Shown: positions 1 to 7,188, numbered from the stretch's first letter. The stretch is 15,532 nt of DNA from Rickettsiales bacterium (GCA_031288035.1 JAITSG010000063.1:1-15532); one strand, 5' to 3'. Notes: generated from the letters alone by a model not told the origin. Program-made: numbers and translations.

Positions 1-772
1 CGTCCGCCGCCGCAAGCTTTTCCGGATGCCACTGCACGCCGAGGACGAACTCGCTCCAGGGCTCGGCCGGCTCTATCGCCTCTATGGTCCCGTCGGGCGC
101 GAAGGCGGAAACCTTGAAACCTCCGCCGCCGACCACGGCCTCGTTGTGGAACGAGTTCACGACAAGCGCGTCCTTGCCTACGACGCGATGCAAAAGCGTG
201 CCGGGAATGACGGCGACGTAATGCTCGGCGTCCTTCTCCCTATGGTTTATCATAGCGTCCGGAATGTTGATGCCGCTGGCTAGCTTCCCGCCCAGCGCGC
301 CGGCCATGACCTGCTCGCCCGCGCAGACGCCGAGCGCGGGAAGGCGATTCTCCCGCGCATAATCGAGCGCCGCCATGTACGCGCCGAACCGGCCGAGGTC
401 CGCGCCCGAGTATATGGGATCGTTCACGTACCATTCGCGCGGAGCAGGGAAATCGCCGCCCGGCAGGAGAATCGCGGCCGGCTTGAAATGCTCGAGCTGC
501 TCCTGCGTATTACCGTAGGTCAGGAATACGGGCCGCGCGCCGTTAATGCATAGCGCGTCGACGTACGACTTCGCGATGCCGTAATCCTTTTTCGCGCCGT
601 TGCCGTAGCGGCCTATGACCAAGGCCACGGCAGGGCCATTGCAGTCGAACGAAATCTCGGGAATACCGCCCTTCGCGTATACCTCGTCCACGTTCGACGC
701 GGGCACGGAATAAAAATCGCCGTCGAATCCGTCGTACCTCGCCGGGCTCAGCCCTATCTTGACAAACGCCAT
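1..772 (-). CDS. Peptidase C26 / gamma-glutamyl-GABA hydrolase-like class I glutamine amidotransferase, C-terminus cut by window edge
   Basis: 257 residues are visible, starting MAFVKIGLSP and running off the left edge. The fold is that of peptidase C26 (PuuD-like), whose members hydrolyse gamma-glutamyl bonds with a Cys-His-Glu triad. The nucleophile elbow reads LGVCAGEQ with Cys150 (codon 323-325). The His/Glu pair lies in GVQWHPE (His249, Glu251). The family strings LLPGGD, VVNSFHNEAV and APDGTIEAIE lie between or before them. The usual elbow is GICRG, so Arg is replaced by Ala and a Glu follows the Gly. The ATG lies 15 nt after the stop of the 186-residue gene, with a purine-rich AAAGG about 8 nt upstream, suggesting co-transcription. 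The triad is intact, so an active hydrolase is likely; the substrate (gamma-glutamyl-GABA, a glutamylated amine, polyglutamate) cannot be read from sequence. Confidence 0.88.
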   Translation of the reverse strand, partial: MAFVKIGLSPARYDGFDGDFYSVPASNVDEVYAKGGIPEISFDCNGPAVALVIGRYGNGAKKDYGIAKSYVDALCINGARPVFLTYGNTQEQLEHFKPAAILLPGGDFPAPREWYVNDPIYSGADLGRFGAYMAALDYARENRLPALGVCAGEQVMAGALGGKLASGINIPDAMINHREKDAEHYVAVIPGTLLHRVVGKDALVVNSFHNEAVVGGGGFKVSAFAPDGTIEAIEPAEPWSEFVLGVQWHPEKLAAAD

Positions 773-787
773 GACTCCCGCCTTTCC

Positions 788-1348
788 CTAGTCCCCGCGG
801 CTCCTGCCGCCTCCATTTCTCCCTCTCGTTTTCCTCTGCACGGCTTCGGCCGGCGAAGAGGCGCGTTTTTTCGCGCCGCCCTCCCAGGCCTTCTTGTCCG
901 CTTTGTCCGCCATAGCCGCCTTTTCCCTCCGCGCTTTCCTGACCTCGGCTTCTATCCCCCGGTTGTGACTTATGATCCAGCGCTCGAGACCGGATATTTT
1001 CTCCAGCATGCCCCTTTTCTTGGCAAGCGAAAACCCGTCGCTGGAATCGTATTCGCCGGAATCGATCTCGGCGTAGGCCTCTTCCTGTGCGGCAACGTAT
1101 TCGACGCACAGATCCAGCATAGTCAAATACACGGCCACCGGACAGTCCATACTGCGGCCCGCGGCCACGAGGCCGCACAGGGCATCGCCGCATTTGTCGC
1201 AGCTCTTGAACCTCGTATTCGATATCTCCTGGTACACATGGTGAATTTCGCCGTCGAGGAGCTGCGAGAACGGCACGTTCGCGACCTTCTTCCGTTTTAT
1301 CGCGGCCTTAAAGCCCTCTTTTGGGCATTGACCCATATCCTTGTCCAT
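788..1348 (-). CDS. Hypothetical protein, 186 aa, six cysteines, basic C-terminal tail
   Basis: I do not recognise this protein. It starts MDKDMGQCPKEG at an ATG with a strong GGAGG eight bases upstream, which supports a real gene. Cysteines lie at residues 8, 50, 53, 58, 69 and 81; SCDKCGDALC contains a CxxC that could bind metal or form a disulfide. Residues about 85-150 are charged and probably helical. The last about 40 residues are low-complexity and rich in Lys, Arg, Gly and Ala, as in a nucleic-acid-binding or disordered tail. No signal peptide or membrane segment is seen. It is followed 15 nt later by the C26 hydrolase gene, so the two probably share a transcript. Its Shine-Dalgarno sits in a small hairpin (1354-1367). 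An overlapping 216-codon frame on the same strand (543-1193) is a shadow: it lacks a ribosome site and crosses the C26 gene. Confidence 0.7.
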   Translation of the reverse strand: MDKDMGQCPKEGFKAAIKRKKVANVPFSQLLDGEIHHVYQEISNTRFKSCDKCGDALCGLVAAGRSMDCPVAVYLTMLDLCVEYVAAQEEAYAEIDSGEYDSSDGFSLAKKRGMLEKISGLERWIISHNRGIEAEVRKARREKAAMADKADKKAWEGGAKKRASSPAEAVQRKTRGRNGGGRSRGD

Positions 1349-1353
1349 TTTTC

Positions 1354-1367
1354 AAGCCTCCGGGCTT
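1354..1367 (-). promoter_or_regulatory. Small hairpin enclosing the Shine-Dalgarno of the 186-aa gene
   Basis: On the minus strand AAGCC, loop CGGA, then GGCTT can form a 5-bp stem six bases before the ATG. The GGAGG ribosome site is split between the loop and the 3' arm. This could dampen initiation; it is short and may be incidental. Confidence 0.35.
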
Positions 1368-1370
1368 CCG

Positions 1371-1390
1371 GCCGGGCCGGGCCGGGCCCC
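1371..1390. repeat. GGGCC short tandem repeat, about three units
   Basis: The plus strand holds GGGCC repeated three times with a partial flank, in the 107-bp spacer between the tRNA 3' end and the 186-aa gene. It is low-complexity and self-complementary. No T-run follows on either strand, so it is not a convincing terminator. Confidence 0.5.
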
Positions 1391-1455
1391 ATCCCGACGA
1401 ACGGCGCGGCTCTTTCGCCTGTCTGTACTTCCACCCCCTCAAGTTAAACGCTTCC

Positions 1456-1538
1456 TGGTGGGCCCGGTGGGAATCGAACCCACACTGTTTCCAACCGGAT
1501 TTTGAGTCCGGCGCGTCTGCCAGTTCCGCCACGAGCCC
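1456..1538 (-). tRNA. tRNA-Leu (anticodon CAA, reads UUG), CCA encoded
   Basis: All arms fold. The acceptor stem is GGGCTCG with CGGGCCC (one G-U), followed by A and an encoded CCA. The D-arm has a GCG/CGC stem and a GG pair in the loop. The anticodon stem CCGGA/TCCGG encloses loop CTCAAAA, giving anticodon CAA after the invariant T33. The variable arm is TTG, GAAA loop, CAG, giving the class II form of leucine tRNAs. The T-arm is GTGGG, TTCGATT, CCCAC. The total is 83 nt with CCA. It lies downstream of yebC on the same strand with its own candidate promoter. No integrase or duplicated tRNA end is visible nearby. Confidence 0.97.
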
Positions 1539-1570
1539 GCACTGCCGCCTGAAATTCGGCGCCGTCCGAT

Positions 1571-1599
1571 AAGATACGCCGGTTCGCCCGCGAATGCAA
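1571..1599 (-). promoter_or_regulatory. Candidate promoter of tRNA-Leu
   Basis: On the minus strand TTGCAT (1594-1599), a 17-bp spacer and TATCTT (1571-1576) make a good sigma-70-type pair. It would start about 25 bases before the mature tRNA 5' end. The same TTGCAT -35 occurs in both promoters at 6396-6427. Confidence 0.6.
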
Positions 1600-1604
1600 C
1601 AATT

Positions 1605-2318
1605 TTACACCGCGTTGGTGTAAACCTGCTGCACGTCGTCGCTGTCCTCCAGCAGCTCCACGAAGCTCTCGAGCCTCGCATAGGCCGCGTCGTCGAGGTC
1701 GACTGCAACCTTCGGCTGCCATACTATCCGGGCGCTCTCGGCCTCGCCGTATTTCTCGAGGGCCTTCATGAGTCCGCCGAAACTACCTATCCCGCACGTT
1801 ATCATGTAGCTGCCGTCCGTTTCCTCCACGTCCAGCGCGCCCGCCCCGGCCGCGGCTTCGAAAATGTCGTCGAACCGGGCCGCGGACGACTTGTACACGA
1901 ACAGCCCGACGTGCGCGAAATTGAACGCCACGGAGCCCGCTTCGCCAAGGCTGCCGCCGTTTTTCGAGAACAGGGCCCGTATTTCGGAGGCGGTGCGGTT
2001 CTTGTTGTCGGTCAGGCACTCGACTATGACCGACACGCCGCCGGGCGCGTAGCCCTCGTACCTGAGCTCTGCATAATCGCCCTCGCCGGAGCCGGGCAGG
2101 GCGCGCGCCATCGCCCGCTTTATGTTGTCGTTCGGCATGGATTCCTTCCTGGCAGCAAGCACCGCCAGCCGGAGCCGCGGATTCATGTCCGGGTTCGGGT
2201 CGCCCAGCTTCGCCGCCACGGTTATCTCCTTGGCCAGCTTCGTGAACAGGTTGCCGCGGCGCGCGTCCTGCGCCCCCTTCCTATGCTGTATATTGGCCCA
2301 CTTGCTGTGTCCGGACAT
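1605..2318 (-). CDS. yebC: YebC/PmpR family protein
   Basis: The 237 residues match the family along the whole length (usual length about 240-250). The hallmark N-terminus MSGHSKWANIQHRKGAQDARR is followed by LFTKLAKEITVAAK, NPRLRLAVLAAR, MPNDNIKRA, RYEGYAPGGV, NKNRTASEIRALFSKNGGSLGE and the C-terminal DDVQQVYTN. YebC proteins have long been annotated as DNA-binding transcriptional regulators; more recent work ties family members to the ribosome and to translation of proline-rich stretches, so the older label should be used with care. The protein is cytosolic. The ATG has AGGAG six bases upstream. It lies 31 nt after the 108-aa gene and upstream of tRNA-Leu. In many bacteria yebC neighbours ruvC; that is not so here. 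Confidence 0.97.
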   Translation of the reverse strand: MSGHSKWANIQHRKGAQDARRGNLFTKLAKEITVAAKLGDPNPDMNPRLRLAVLAARKESMPNDNIKRAMARALPGSGEGDYAELRYEGYAPGGVSVIVECLTDNKNRTASEIRALFSKNGGSLGEAGSVAFNFAHVGLFVYKSSAARFDDIFEAAAGAGALDVEETDGSYMITCGIGSFGGLMKALEKYGEAESARIVWQPKVAVDLDDAAYARLESFVELLEDSDDVQQVYTNAV

Positions 2319-2349
2319 TCCATACTCCTAAAAATTCACGCGGCCGTCC

Positions 2350-2676
2350 TCATCGCCGTCGCTGGCTTTGGTTCGTTAAATCTTTTCTGGAAAGCATTTC
2401 GCCGCAGGCCAGCCGAGCTTCCTCATATCTTTCGCTTTCGGCCTTGTTCCCCTCCGGGCCGCCAAGGTTACAGATTATGGCGGCCAGAGCCGCAGAAACC
2501 CCACGCCCTTCTGGAGTGGCATCCATCTCGCGCCGGCCTTTTATAAGCCAATCGAAAAAGTCTTGCCCCGCGGGCCTTATGCGTGGAGGCCCGCCAGCTA
2601 TCTTTGCATTTCTATTACTCCGCCGGACATAGTCTTTATAGTCCTTCTCGGAAACTTTGAAGCCTGATTTTTTCAT
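2350..2676 (-). CDS. Hypothetical protein, 108 aa, atypical codon use
   Basis: I do not recognise this protein. It starts MKKSGFKVSEKDYKDYVRRS and is soluble, charged and mostly helical in appearance, with two cysteines (in IICNLGG and LACGEM), no signal peptide and no membrane segment. The middle reads GQDFFDWLIKGRREMDATPEGRGVSAALAAI. A strong AGGAG lies six bases before the ATG, which argues for a real gene. Codon choice differs from the neighbours: SNRNAK is written AGT AAT AGA AAT GCA AAG, and KDLTNQ uses AAA GAT TTA. AGA and TTA are scarce in the flanking genes. This suggests a recent arrival or a weakly expressed gene. It sits between topA and yebC, about 60 nt after the topA stop and 31 nt before yebC. 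Confidence 0.7.
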   Translation of the reverse strand: MKKSGFKVSEKDYKDYVRRSNRNAKIAGGPPRIRPAGQDFFDWLIKGRREMDATPEGRGVSAALAAIICNLGGPEGNKAESERYEEARLACGEMLSRKDLTNQSQRRR

Positions 2677-2692
2677 TTGTCGCTCCTTTTCT

Positions 2693-2733
2693 AGCCGGAC
2701 GGCGATTCTCGAACAGCCGTTAAGAAGCCGGCT
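2693..2733. other. Composite inverted repeat between topA and the 108-aa gene
   Basis: AGCCGG (2693-2698) pairs with CCGGCT (2728-2733). Directly inside, ACGGC (2699-2703) pairs with GCCGT (2716-2720), leaving a 7-nt bulge on one side and a 12-nt loop. On the minus strand no T-run follows, so it is not a canonical terminator for topA; the next bases lead into the ribosome site of the 108-aa gene. It could be a 3'-end stabilising or processing structure. Confidence 0.45.
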
Positions 2734-2738
2734 TTTCG

Positions 2739-5258
2739 TTATTTCGCCGGAGGCTTGCCCCCCTTGTTCAACTCCTCCATCTTCTTCACTATCTCGGCGG
2801 GCTCCTTCTTGAGGAGCTTTTCTATCGCGAGGCCCAGGTCGAGGGAGTCCAGCTCCTTCGGATAGACGGTCGCGAAGACGCGGTTGTGCGCGACGTACGG
2901 CCCGTAGCGCCCCTTTTCATAGAACAGCACCGGCTTCCCGTCGGCTGGATGGAGGCCGAGCTCCCTGGCCCTCGGCCTTTCGGAGGCGGTTTCCAAAAGG
3001 GCCTCCGCCGCAGCCAGATCCACGCCGAACAGGTCCATGGACGGCGGAACGTTCTTGATGAAATCGCCGCGCTTCACATACGGCCCGAAACGCCCGGCGT
3101 GGAGCGAAACGCCCTCGCCCAGATCGCGCGGAAGCGACAAAAGGAACAGGGCCTTTTCCAGCGTGAGCCCGTCGACAGGCACGCTCCGCGGCACGGACGC
3201 GCGGACGGGGCCGCGCACGCCGCCAGACGAATTCTCGCCAAGCTGGACATAGTCGCCGTACGGGCCGCGCTTCAGGAACACGCCGACGCCGTTTTCGTCC
3301 TTTCCGAGCGAGCGGGCGTCGGACTGGGCGGGCCCGGAAGATTCGGAGTTTGCCTTCGCGGCCGCCAGGCTTTCGAGCGGCTTAGTGTATTTGCATTCGG
3401 GATAGTTGGAACACCCGATGAAGCCCCCGAACCGGCTCAGCTTTATAGACAGGGCCCCGTCCCTGCATTCGGGGCACTTGCGGTTGCCGTCCGGGAAAAA
3501 ATGCCCGCCAAGCCTAGCGTCTATATACGCCGTGACGTCGGAGTTGGAAAGCTCCAGCCCCGCGTCCACGGCGTCCTTGAAACCGCGCCAGAAATCGCCC
3601 AAGACCTCGAGATACCCCACCTTTCCGTTCGATATGTCGTCGAGCCTGTCCTCCATGAACGCGGTGAAGTCGTCCTCCACGTACTTAGGAAAATAATGCT
3701 CCAGGAACTCGGACACTATGCGGCCGCGGTCGGATGGCGCGAACTTCTTCTTGTCCAGATGGACGTAGCCCCGCTCCTGTATCACCGAGAGGATGGAGGC
3801 GTAGGTGGACGGACGGCCTATGCCGAGCTCTTCCATCCTCTTGACTAAAGATGCCTCGCCGAACCTGGGCGGCGGCTGCGTGAAATGCTGCTCCGGCCTT
3901 ATGTCCTGCGCCGGGACCGGCTGCCCCTTCTCCATGGACGGCAGCATCTTGTTTTCGTCGTCGCCGCCGTCCTTGTCATCTACATCCTCGCGGTACAGCC
4001 GCATGAACCCGTCGAACACCACCATGGAGCCGTTCGCGCGAAAGACGCTGCCCCGGCCGTCGTCCAAATCGACCGCAGTGGTCGCGAGCTCGGCCGGCGC
4101 CATCTGGGACGCGAGAGCGCGCTTCCATATAAGGTCGTAGAGCTTGAACTGCTGCGCGTCGAGGCGGTCCCTTATGCTCTCCGGCGTTTTTTCCGGGTGG
4201 GTCGGGCGGATGGCCTCGTGCGCCTCCTGCGCGTTCTTGCTCTTGGCTTCGTACCTGACCTCGGACTTTGGCAGATAGGCGGCGCCGAAATCGCGCGATA
4301 TCATGTCGCGCATGGCCGCGGTGGCCTCGGCCGAAAGATTGACCGAGTCAGTGCGCATGTAGGTTATCAGGCCGGTGGTCTCGCTCCCCAGATCCACGCC
4401 CTCGTACAGGCGCTGGGCCAGCTGCATGGCCTGCTTCGCCGAAAAACCGAGCTTGCGCGAAGCCTCCTGCTGCAGCGTGGAGGTGGTGAACGGCGGCGCG
4501 GGCTTCCTCGCCTGCTTCTTGCTCTCTATGCTGACTATCGTGAAATCCCGGCCGATCCTCGAAAGAATCTCGCGCGCCTTGGCCTCGTTTTGAATGTCGA
4601 ACTTGTCGAGCTTGGCCCCGTCGAATATCGTCAGCCTGGCGCCGAACTTCTTGCCATTGGCGGAAAACTCGCCCTCTATGGTCCAGTACTCCCGCGCCTT
4701 GAACGCCTCTATCTCCCTCTCCCGGTCGGCGATCAGGCGAAGCGCGACGCTCTGCACGCGCCCGGCGGACTTGCTTCCCGGCAGCTTGCGCCACAGGACC
4801 GGCGAAAGCCTGAACCCGACCAGATAGTCGAGCGCACGGCGCGCGAAATACGCGTCCACCAGCTTCGCGTCTATGTCGCGCGGCTCGGCCAGGGCCTTTT
4901 GTACCGCGGACTTGGTTATTTCGTGGAAAGCGACGCGGCGCGCGGGCTTGGTAAGCTCGCCCCGCTCCTTAAGTATGTCGATTATGTGCCAGGATATGGC
5001 CTCGCCTTCGCGGTCTGGATCGGTCGCGAGATAGAGCTCGTCCGCCTTCCTGAGCCTGTCGGAAATGAGCTTGACCTGGCGCTCCTTCCCCTCCATGACC
5101 TGCCATTTCATCTTGAACCCGTTGTCCACGTCCACGGATCCGTCGACGGGCGCAAGGTCGCGCACATGGCCGATAGACGGCACTACGACGAAATCCTTGC
5201 CGAGGTATTTCTCGATGGTCTTGCTCTTCGCCGGCGATTCAACTACCAACAGCTTCAT
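2739..5258 (-). CDS. topA: DNA topoisomerase I (type IA)
   Basis: The enzyme relaxes negative supercoils by cutting one strand and passing the other. The 839 residues begin with the TOPRIM domain: Glu7 in VVESPAK, and Asp80, Asp82 and Glu84 in ATDPDREGE. The catalytic tyrosine is Tyr300 in GLITYMRTDS. The GRPSTYASI block is at about 481-489. A single zinc site follows, Cys595, Cys598, Cys616 and Cys622. After it come three related repeats with R(G/F)xYGxY-like cores (FLKRGPYGDYV about 661, HAGRFGPYV about 720, YEKGRYGPYV about 780), then a lysine-rich tail ending GGKPPAK. E. coli TopA has more zinc-ribbon units; the repeat-type tail fits alphaproteobacterial enzymes. The ATG lies 23 nt after the ychF stop, has no clear Shine-Dalgarno, and sits just downstream of an extended -10 element. 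Confidence 0.98.
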   Translation of the reverse strand: MKLLVVESPAKSKTIEKYLGKDFVVVPSIGHVRDLAPVDGSVDVDNGFKMKWQVMEGKERQVKLISDRLRKADELYLATDPDREGEAISWHIIDILKERGELTKPARRVAFHEITKSAVQKALAEPRDIDAKLVDAYFARRALDYLVGFRLSPVLWRKLPGSKSAGRVQSVALRLIADREREIEAFKAREYWTIEGEFSANGKKFGARLTIFDGAKLDKFDIQNEAKAREILSRIGRDFTIVSIESKKQARKPAPPFTTSTLQQEASRKLGFSAKQAMQLAQRLYEGVDLGSETTGLITYMRTDSVNLSAEATAAMRDMISRDFGAAYLPKSEVRYEAKSKNAQEAHEAIRPTHPEKTPESIRDRLDAQQFKLYDLIWKRALASQMAPAELATTAVDLDDGRGSVFRANGSMVVFDGFMRLYREDVDDKDGGDDENKMLPSMEKGQPVPAQDIRPEQHFTQPPPRFGEASLVKRMEELGIGRPSTYASILSVIQERGYVHLDKKKFAPSDRGRIVSEFLEHYFPKYVEDDFTAFMEDRLDDISNGKVGYLEVLGDFWRGFKDAVDAGLELSNSDVTAYIDARLGGHFFPDGNRKCPECRDGALSIKLSRFGGFIGCSNYPECKYTKPLESLAAAKANSESSGPAQSDARSLGKDENGVGVFLKRGPYGDYVQLGENSSGGVRGPVRASVPRSVPVDGLTLEKALFLLSLPRDLGEGVSLHAGRFGPYVKRGDFIKNVPPSMDLFGVDLAAAEALLETASERPRARELGLHPADGKPVLFYEKGRYGPYVAHNRVFATVYPKELDSLDLGLAIEKLLKKEPAEIVKKMEELNKGGKPPAK

Positions 5259-5268
5259 GGCGCCGGGC

Positions 5269-5277
5269 AGTATAACA
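5269..5277 (-). promoter_or_regulatory. Candidate extended -10 promoter for topA
   Basis: The minus strand reads TG, one base, TATACT, an extended -10 element. The region where a -35 would lie reads TTCCTT and is poor, as is usual when the -10 is extended. A TTAATTAA tract lies between. The expected start is about 5262, leaving only a few bases before the topA ATG at 5258. Confidence 0.45.
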
Positions 5278-5281
5278 CGCC

Positions 5282-6367
5282 TTAATTAAAAAGGAAGCGG
5301 AAAATGTCCCCGTCCTGCACGACGTAGTCCTTCCCCTCGATGCGCAAGCGCCCGTTTTCCCGCGCGCCGCGCTCGCCGCCGAAGCGCACGAAATCGCCGT
5401 ACGAAACGGTTTCCGCGCGGATGAAGCCGCGCTCGAAATCCGAATGAATCTCGCCCGCGGCCCGCGGCGCGCGCGTCCCACTGACCACGGTCCACGCATG
5501 CGATTCCTTCGGCCCCGCGGTGAAGAACGTTATCAGGCCGAGGAGCGAATACGCGCTTTTTATAACCCTGGAAAGCCCGGTTTCGGAAAGCCCGAGCGCG
5601 TCCATGAACTCCTTTTTCTCCCCCTCGGACAGCACGGAAACCTCCTGCTCTATCTTCGCAGAGACGATGGTGGCGTTGCCGGCGTATTCAAGCACCCGCC
5701 GGGAATATTCGTTGCCGGAGGCCGCCTCCGCCTCGCCCACGTTGCACACGTACAGCACGGGCTTCGCAGAGAGCATCTGGAGCATCCTGAACGCCCTTTT
5801 GCGCTCCTCGTCCTTAGGAACGTAGTCCCGGGCCGGCGCGCCGCGCGAGAGAATCTCCAGCACGGCCCTTGTCACCTCCAAATCGAGCGCCGCCTCCCTG
5901 TCCCCGCCCCGCGCCTTCTTCTCGACGGCCGGAATCCGCCGCTCCAGGCTCTCCAGGTCGGCGAGCATGAGCTCCGTGTTTATTATCCCTATGTCGCGGA
6001 TAGGGTCGGTTCCCTTCTCGACATGCACCACGCCCGCGTCGTCGAAGCACCGCACCACGTGGATTATCGCGTCCGTCTCGCGTATGTGGGCCAGGAATTG
6101 GTTGCCCAGGCCCTCGCCCTTGCTCGCCCCGCGGACCAATCCCGCGATGTCAACGAACGAAAGCCGGGCGGGCACGATTTCCCCGGACTTTTCCATATCC
6201 GCCAGGACGCGAAGACGCTCGTCCGGGACGGCCACCACGCCCTCGTTCGGCTCGATGGTGCAGAACGGATAGTTCGCAGCCTCGGCCGCAATCGTGCCGG
6301 TAAGCGCGTTCATAAGGGTGGATTTCCCCACGTTCGGAAGACCGACTATGCCGCAACGAAGAGCCAT
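5282..6367 (-). CDS. ychF: YchF/OLA1-type redox-regulated ATPase
   Basis: The 361 residues match the length and layout of YchF, an Obg-related P-loop NTPase that prefers ATP and binds the ribosome. Walker A is GLPNVGKST (residues 9-17). The G3 region is DIAGLVRGA (Asp73 to Gly76) followed by SKGEGLGNQFL. The usual NKxD specificity motif is replaced by NVGE (209-212), in line with the NVNE-like sequence that gives the family its ATP preference. The C-terminal TGS domain (about 278-361) contains LITFFTAGPKE, AWTV and GEIHSDFERGFIRAE and ends GDIFRFLF. A coiled helical arm spans about 130-190. The ATG is preceded by AAGG and lies about 26 nt from the predicted start at the shared divergent promoter. 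topA follows after 23 nt and may be read partly from this promoter. Confidence 0.97.
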   Translation of the reverse strand: MALRCGIVGLPNVGKSTLMNALTGTIAAEAANYPFCTIEPNEGVVAVPDERLRVLADMEKSGEIVPARLSFVDIAGLVRGASKGEGLGNQFLAHIRETDAIIHVVRCFDDAGVVHVEKGTDPIRDIGIINTELMLADLESLERRIPAVEKKARGGDREAALDLEVTRAVLEILSRGAPARDYVPKDEERKRAFRMLQMLSAKPVLYVCNVGEAEAASGNEYSRRVLEYAGNATIVSAKIEQEVSVLSEGEKKEFMDALGLSETGLSRVIKSAYSLLGLITFFTAGPKESHAWTVVSGTRAPRAAGEIHSDFERGFIRAETVSYGDFVRFGGERGARENGRLRIEGKDYVVQDGDIFRFLFN

Positions 6368-6395
6368 GACGCGCCTTGAACCCTCTGTTTTTTTG

Positions 6396-6427
6396 TTGCA
6401 TTATATACGCCGCGCCCTATAATGCAA
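6396..6427 (+). promoter_or_regulatory. Promoter of the plus-strand operon, overlapping the ychF promoter
   Basis: TTGCAT (6396-6401), a 16-bp spacer and a perfect TATAAT (6418-6423) point to a start near 6430, about 20 nt before the ATG at 6451. The element lies inside a 10-bp perfect inverted repeat (6396-6405 and 6418-6427). Confidence 0.75.
6396..6427 (-). promoter_or_regulatory. Promoter of ychF, the mirror image of the plus-strand promoter
   Basis: On the minus strand TTGCAT (6422-6427), a 16-bp spacer and TATAAT (6400-6405) point to a start near 6393, about 26 nt before the ychF ATG. Each -35 overlaps the opposite strand's -10 by two bases, so polymerase should not be able to occupy both at once. 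Confidence 0.75.
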
Positions 6428-6450
6428 GAGATTCAACAAAGGAGAAAAAT

Positions 6451-7188
6451 ATGGCAGAAATGAAACAATCACGCCGCGGACGCAAGTTCTTCCGCCCCCG
6501 CCCGGCCGGCAACAGGGGGCTTATCAGCTTCTTCTTCTCGTTCTCGGGAAGCATATCCAAGGAGCTTTACATAGGATCGAGCCTCGCGATGTGCGTAATA
6601 TTCGTCGTCCTTGCGGCGGTTTTCGGCACCTTGATGCCCGAGGAGGGGGCCCAGCCGACCCTCGGCACGCAGATAGCCCTGTGGGCGGCCGGATTACCGG
6701 CGTTACTGGCCGCGGAAAGCTGCATAGCGCTCGGGTACAAGCGCTCGCACGCAATGGGCATGAGCGGATTTTACTCACTGGTCGGCACGACGTACATGCA
6801 GGCGTTCTTCAAATTCTTCCGCGCGGACCGCGACAACCCCTCGGACGGCGCGTACGCCTACAAGTTCTCGAGATTCAAGGCGGTCGGCGCTATAGTGAAC
6901 AAGAACTGGGCCACGCGCATAATATACCTCGCCCTCATGGCGTCGCCGGCGTTCCTAGCCTTCAAGGCGGACCCGGAATTCGCGTCCAACCTGCCCGGCC
7001 TGTACATGCTGTTCTGCGTGAACGCCCTGCAGGTGTTCTTCGCCATGACAGGCTTCGCCAAGCGCTATTACGCGCCCATAGTCAAAGTGCTGTCGTTCGC
7101 GGGGTACACCTACCTGATAATGATGCTGTCGTACGCGTTCGCACAGTACAAGTTCTATATGGCGCTCAGCCAGATCGCGCTTAGATGA
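6451..7188 (+). CDS. DUF805-like integral membrane protein (tentative)
   Basis: 245 residues start MAEMKQSRRGRKFF. I chose this ATG because AAGGAG lies six bases upstream; the frame stays open to a TTG at 6376, but that would overlap the promoter. A basic N-terminus (RRGRKFFRPRP) precedes about five hydrophobic segments, near residues 42-62, 73-95, 155-171, 182-201 and 212-232. FSFSGSISKELYIGSS (30-44) and GYKRSHAMGMSGFYSL (95-110) resemble the FSFxGRIxRxEYW and KRLHDxGxSG signatures of DUF805, though divergent. DUF805 has no established function. The last bases (ATGA) overlap the next gene's start. The first gene of the plus-strand cluster, it is located in the cytoplasmic membrane. Confidence 0.7.
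   Translation: MAEMKQSRRGRKFFRPRPAGNRGLISFFFSFSGSISKELYIGSSLAMCVIFVVLAAVFGTLMPEEGAQPTLGTQIALWAAGLPALLAAESCIALGYKRSHAMGMSGFYSLVGTTYMQAFFKFFRADRDNPSDGAYAYKFSRFKAVGAIVNKNWATRIIYLALMASPAFLAFKADPEFASNLPGLYMLFCVNALQVFFAMTGFAKRYYAPIVKVLSFAGYTYLIMMLSYAFAQYKFYMALSQIALR

Noticed and set aside
1456..1480. tRNA-Leu 3' end as an attachment site of an integrated element
   Set aside because: No second copy of the tRNA 3' end and no integrase gene could be found in the window.
2693..2740. Rho-independent terminator for topA
   Set aside because: The hairpin is real but on the topA strand it is followed by AGAAAAGG rather than a T-run. The T-rich side lies on the plus strand, where no gene ends.
6376..6450. 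TTG-initiated extension of the DUF805-like protein
   Set aside because: It would translate the promoter region itself and lies upstream of the predicted transcript start; the ATG at 6451 has an ideal AAGGAG.
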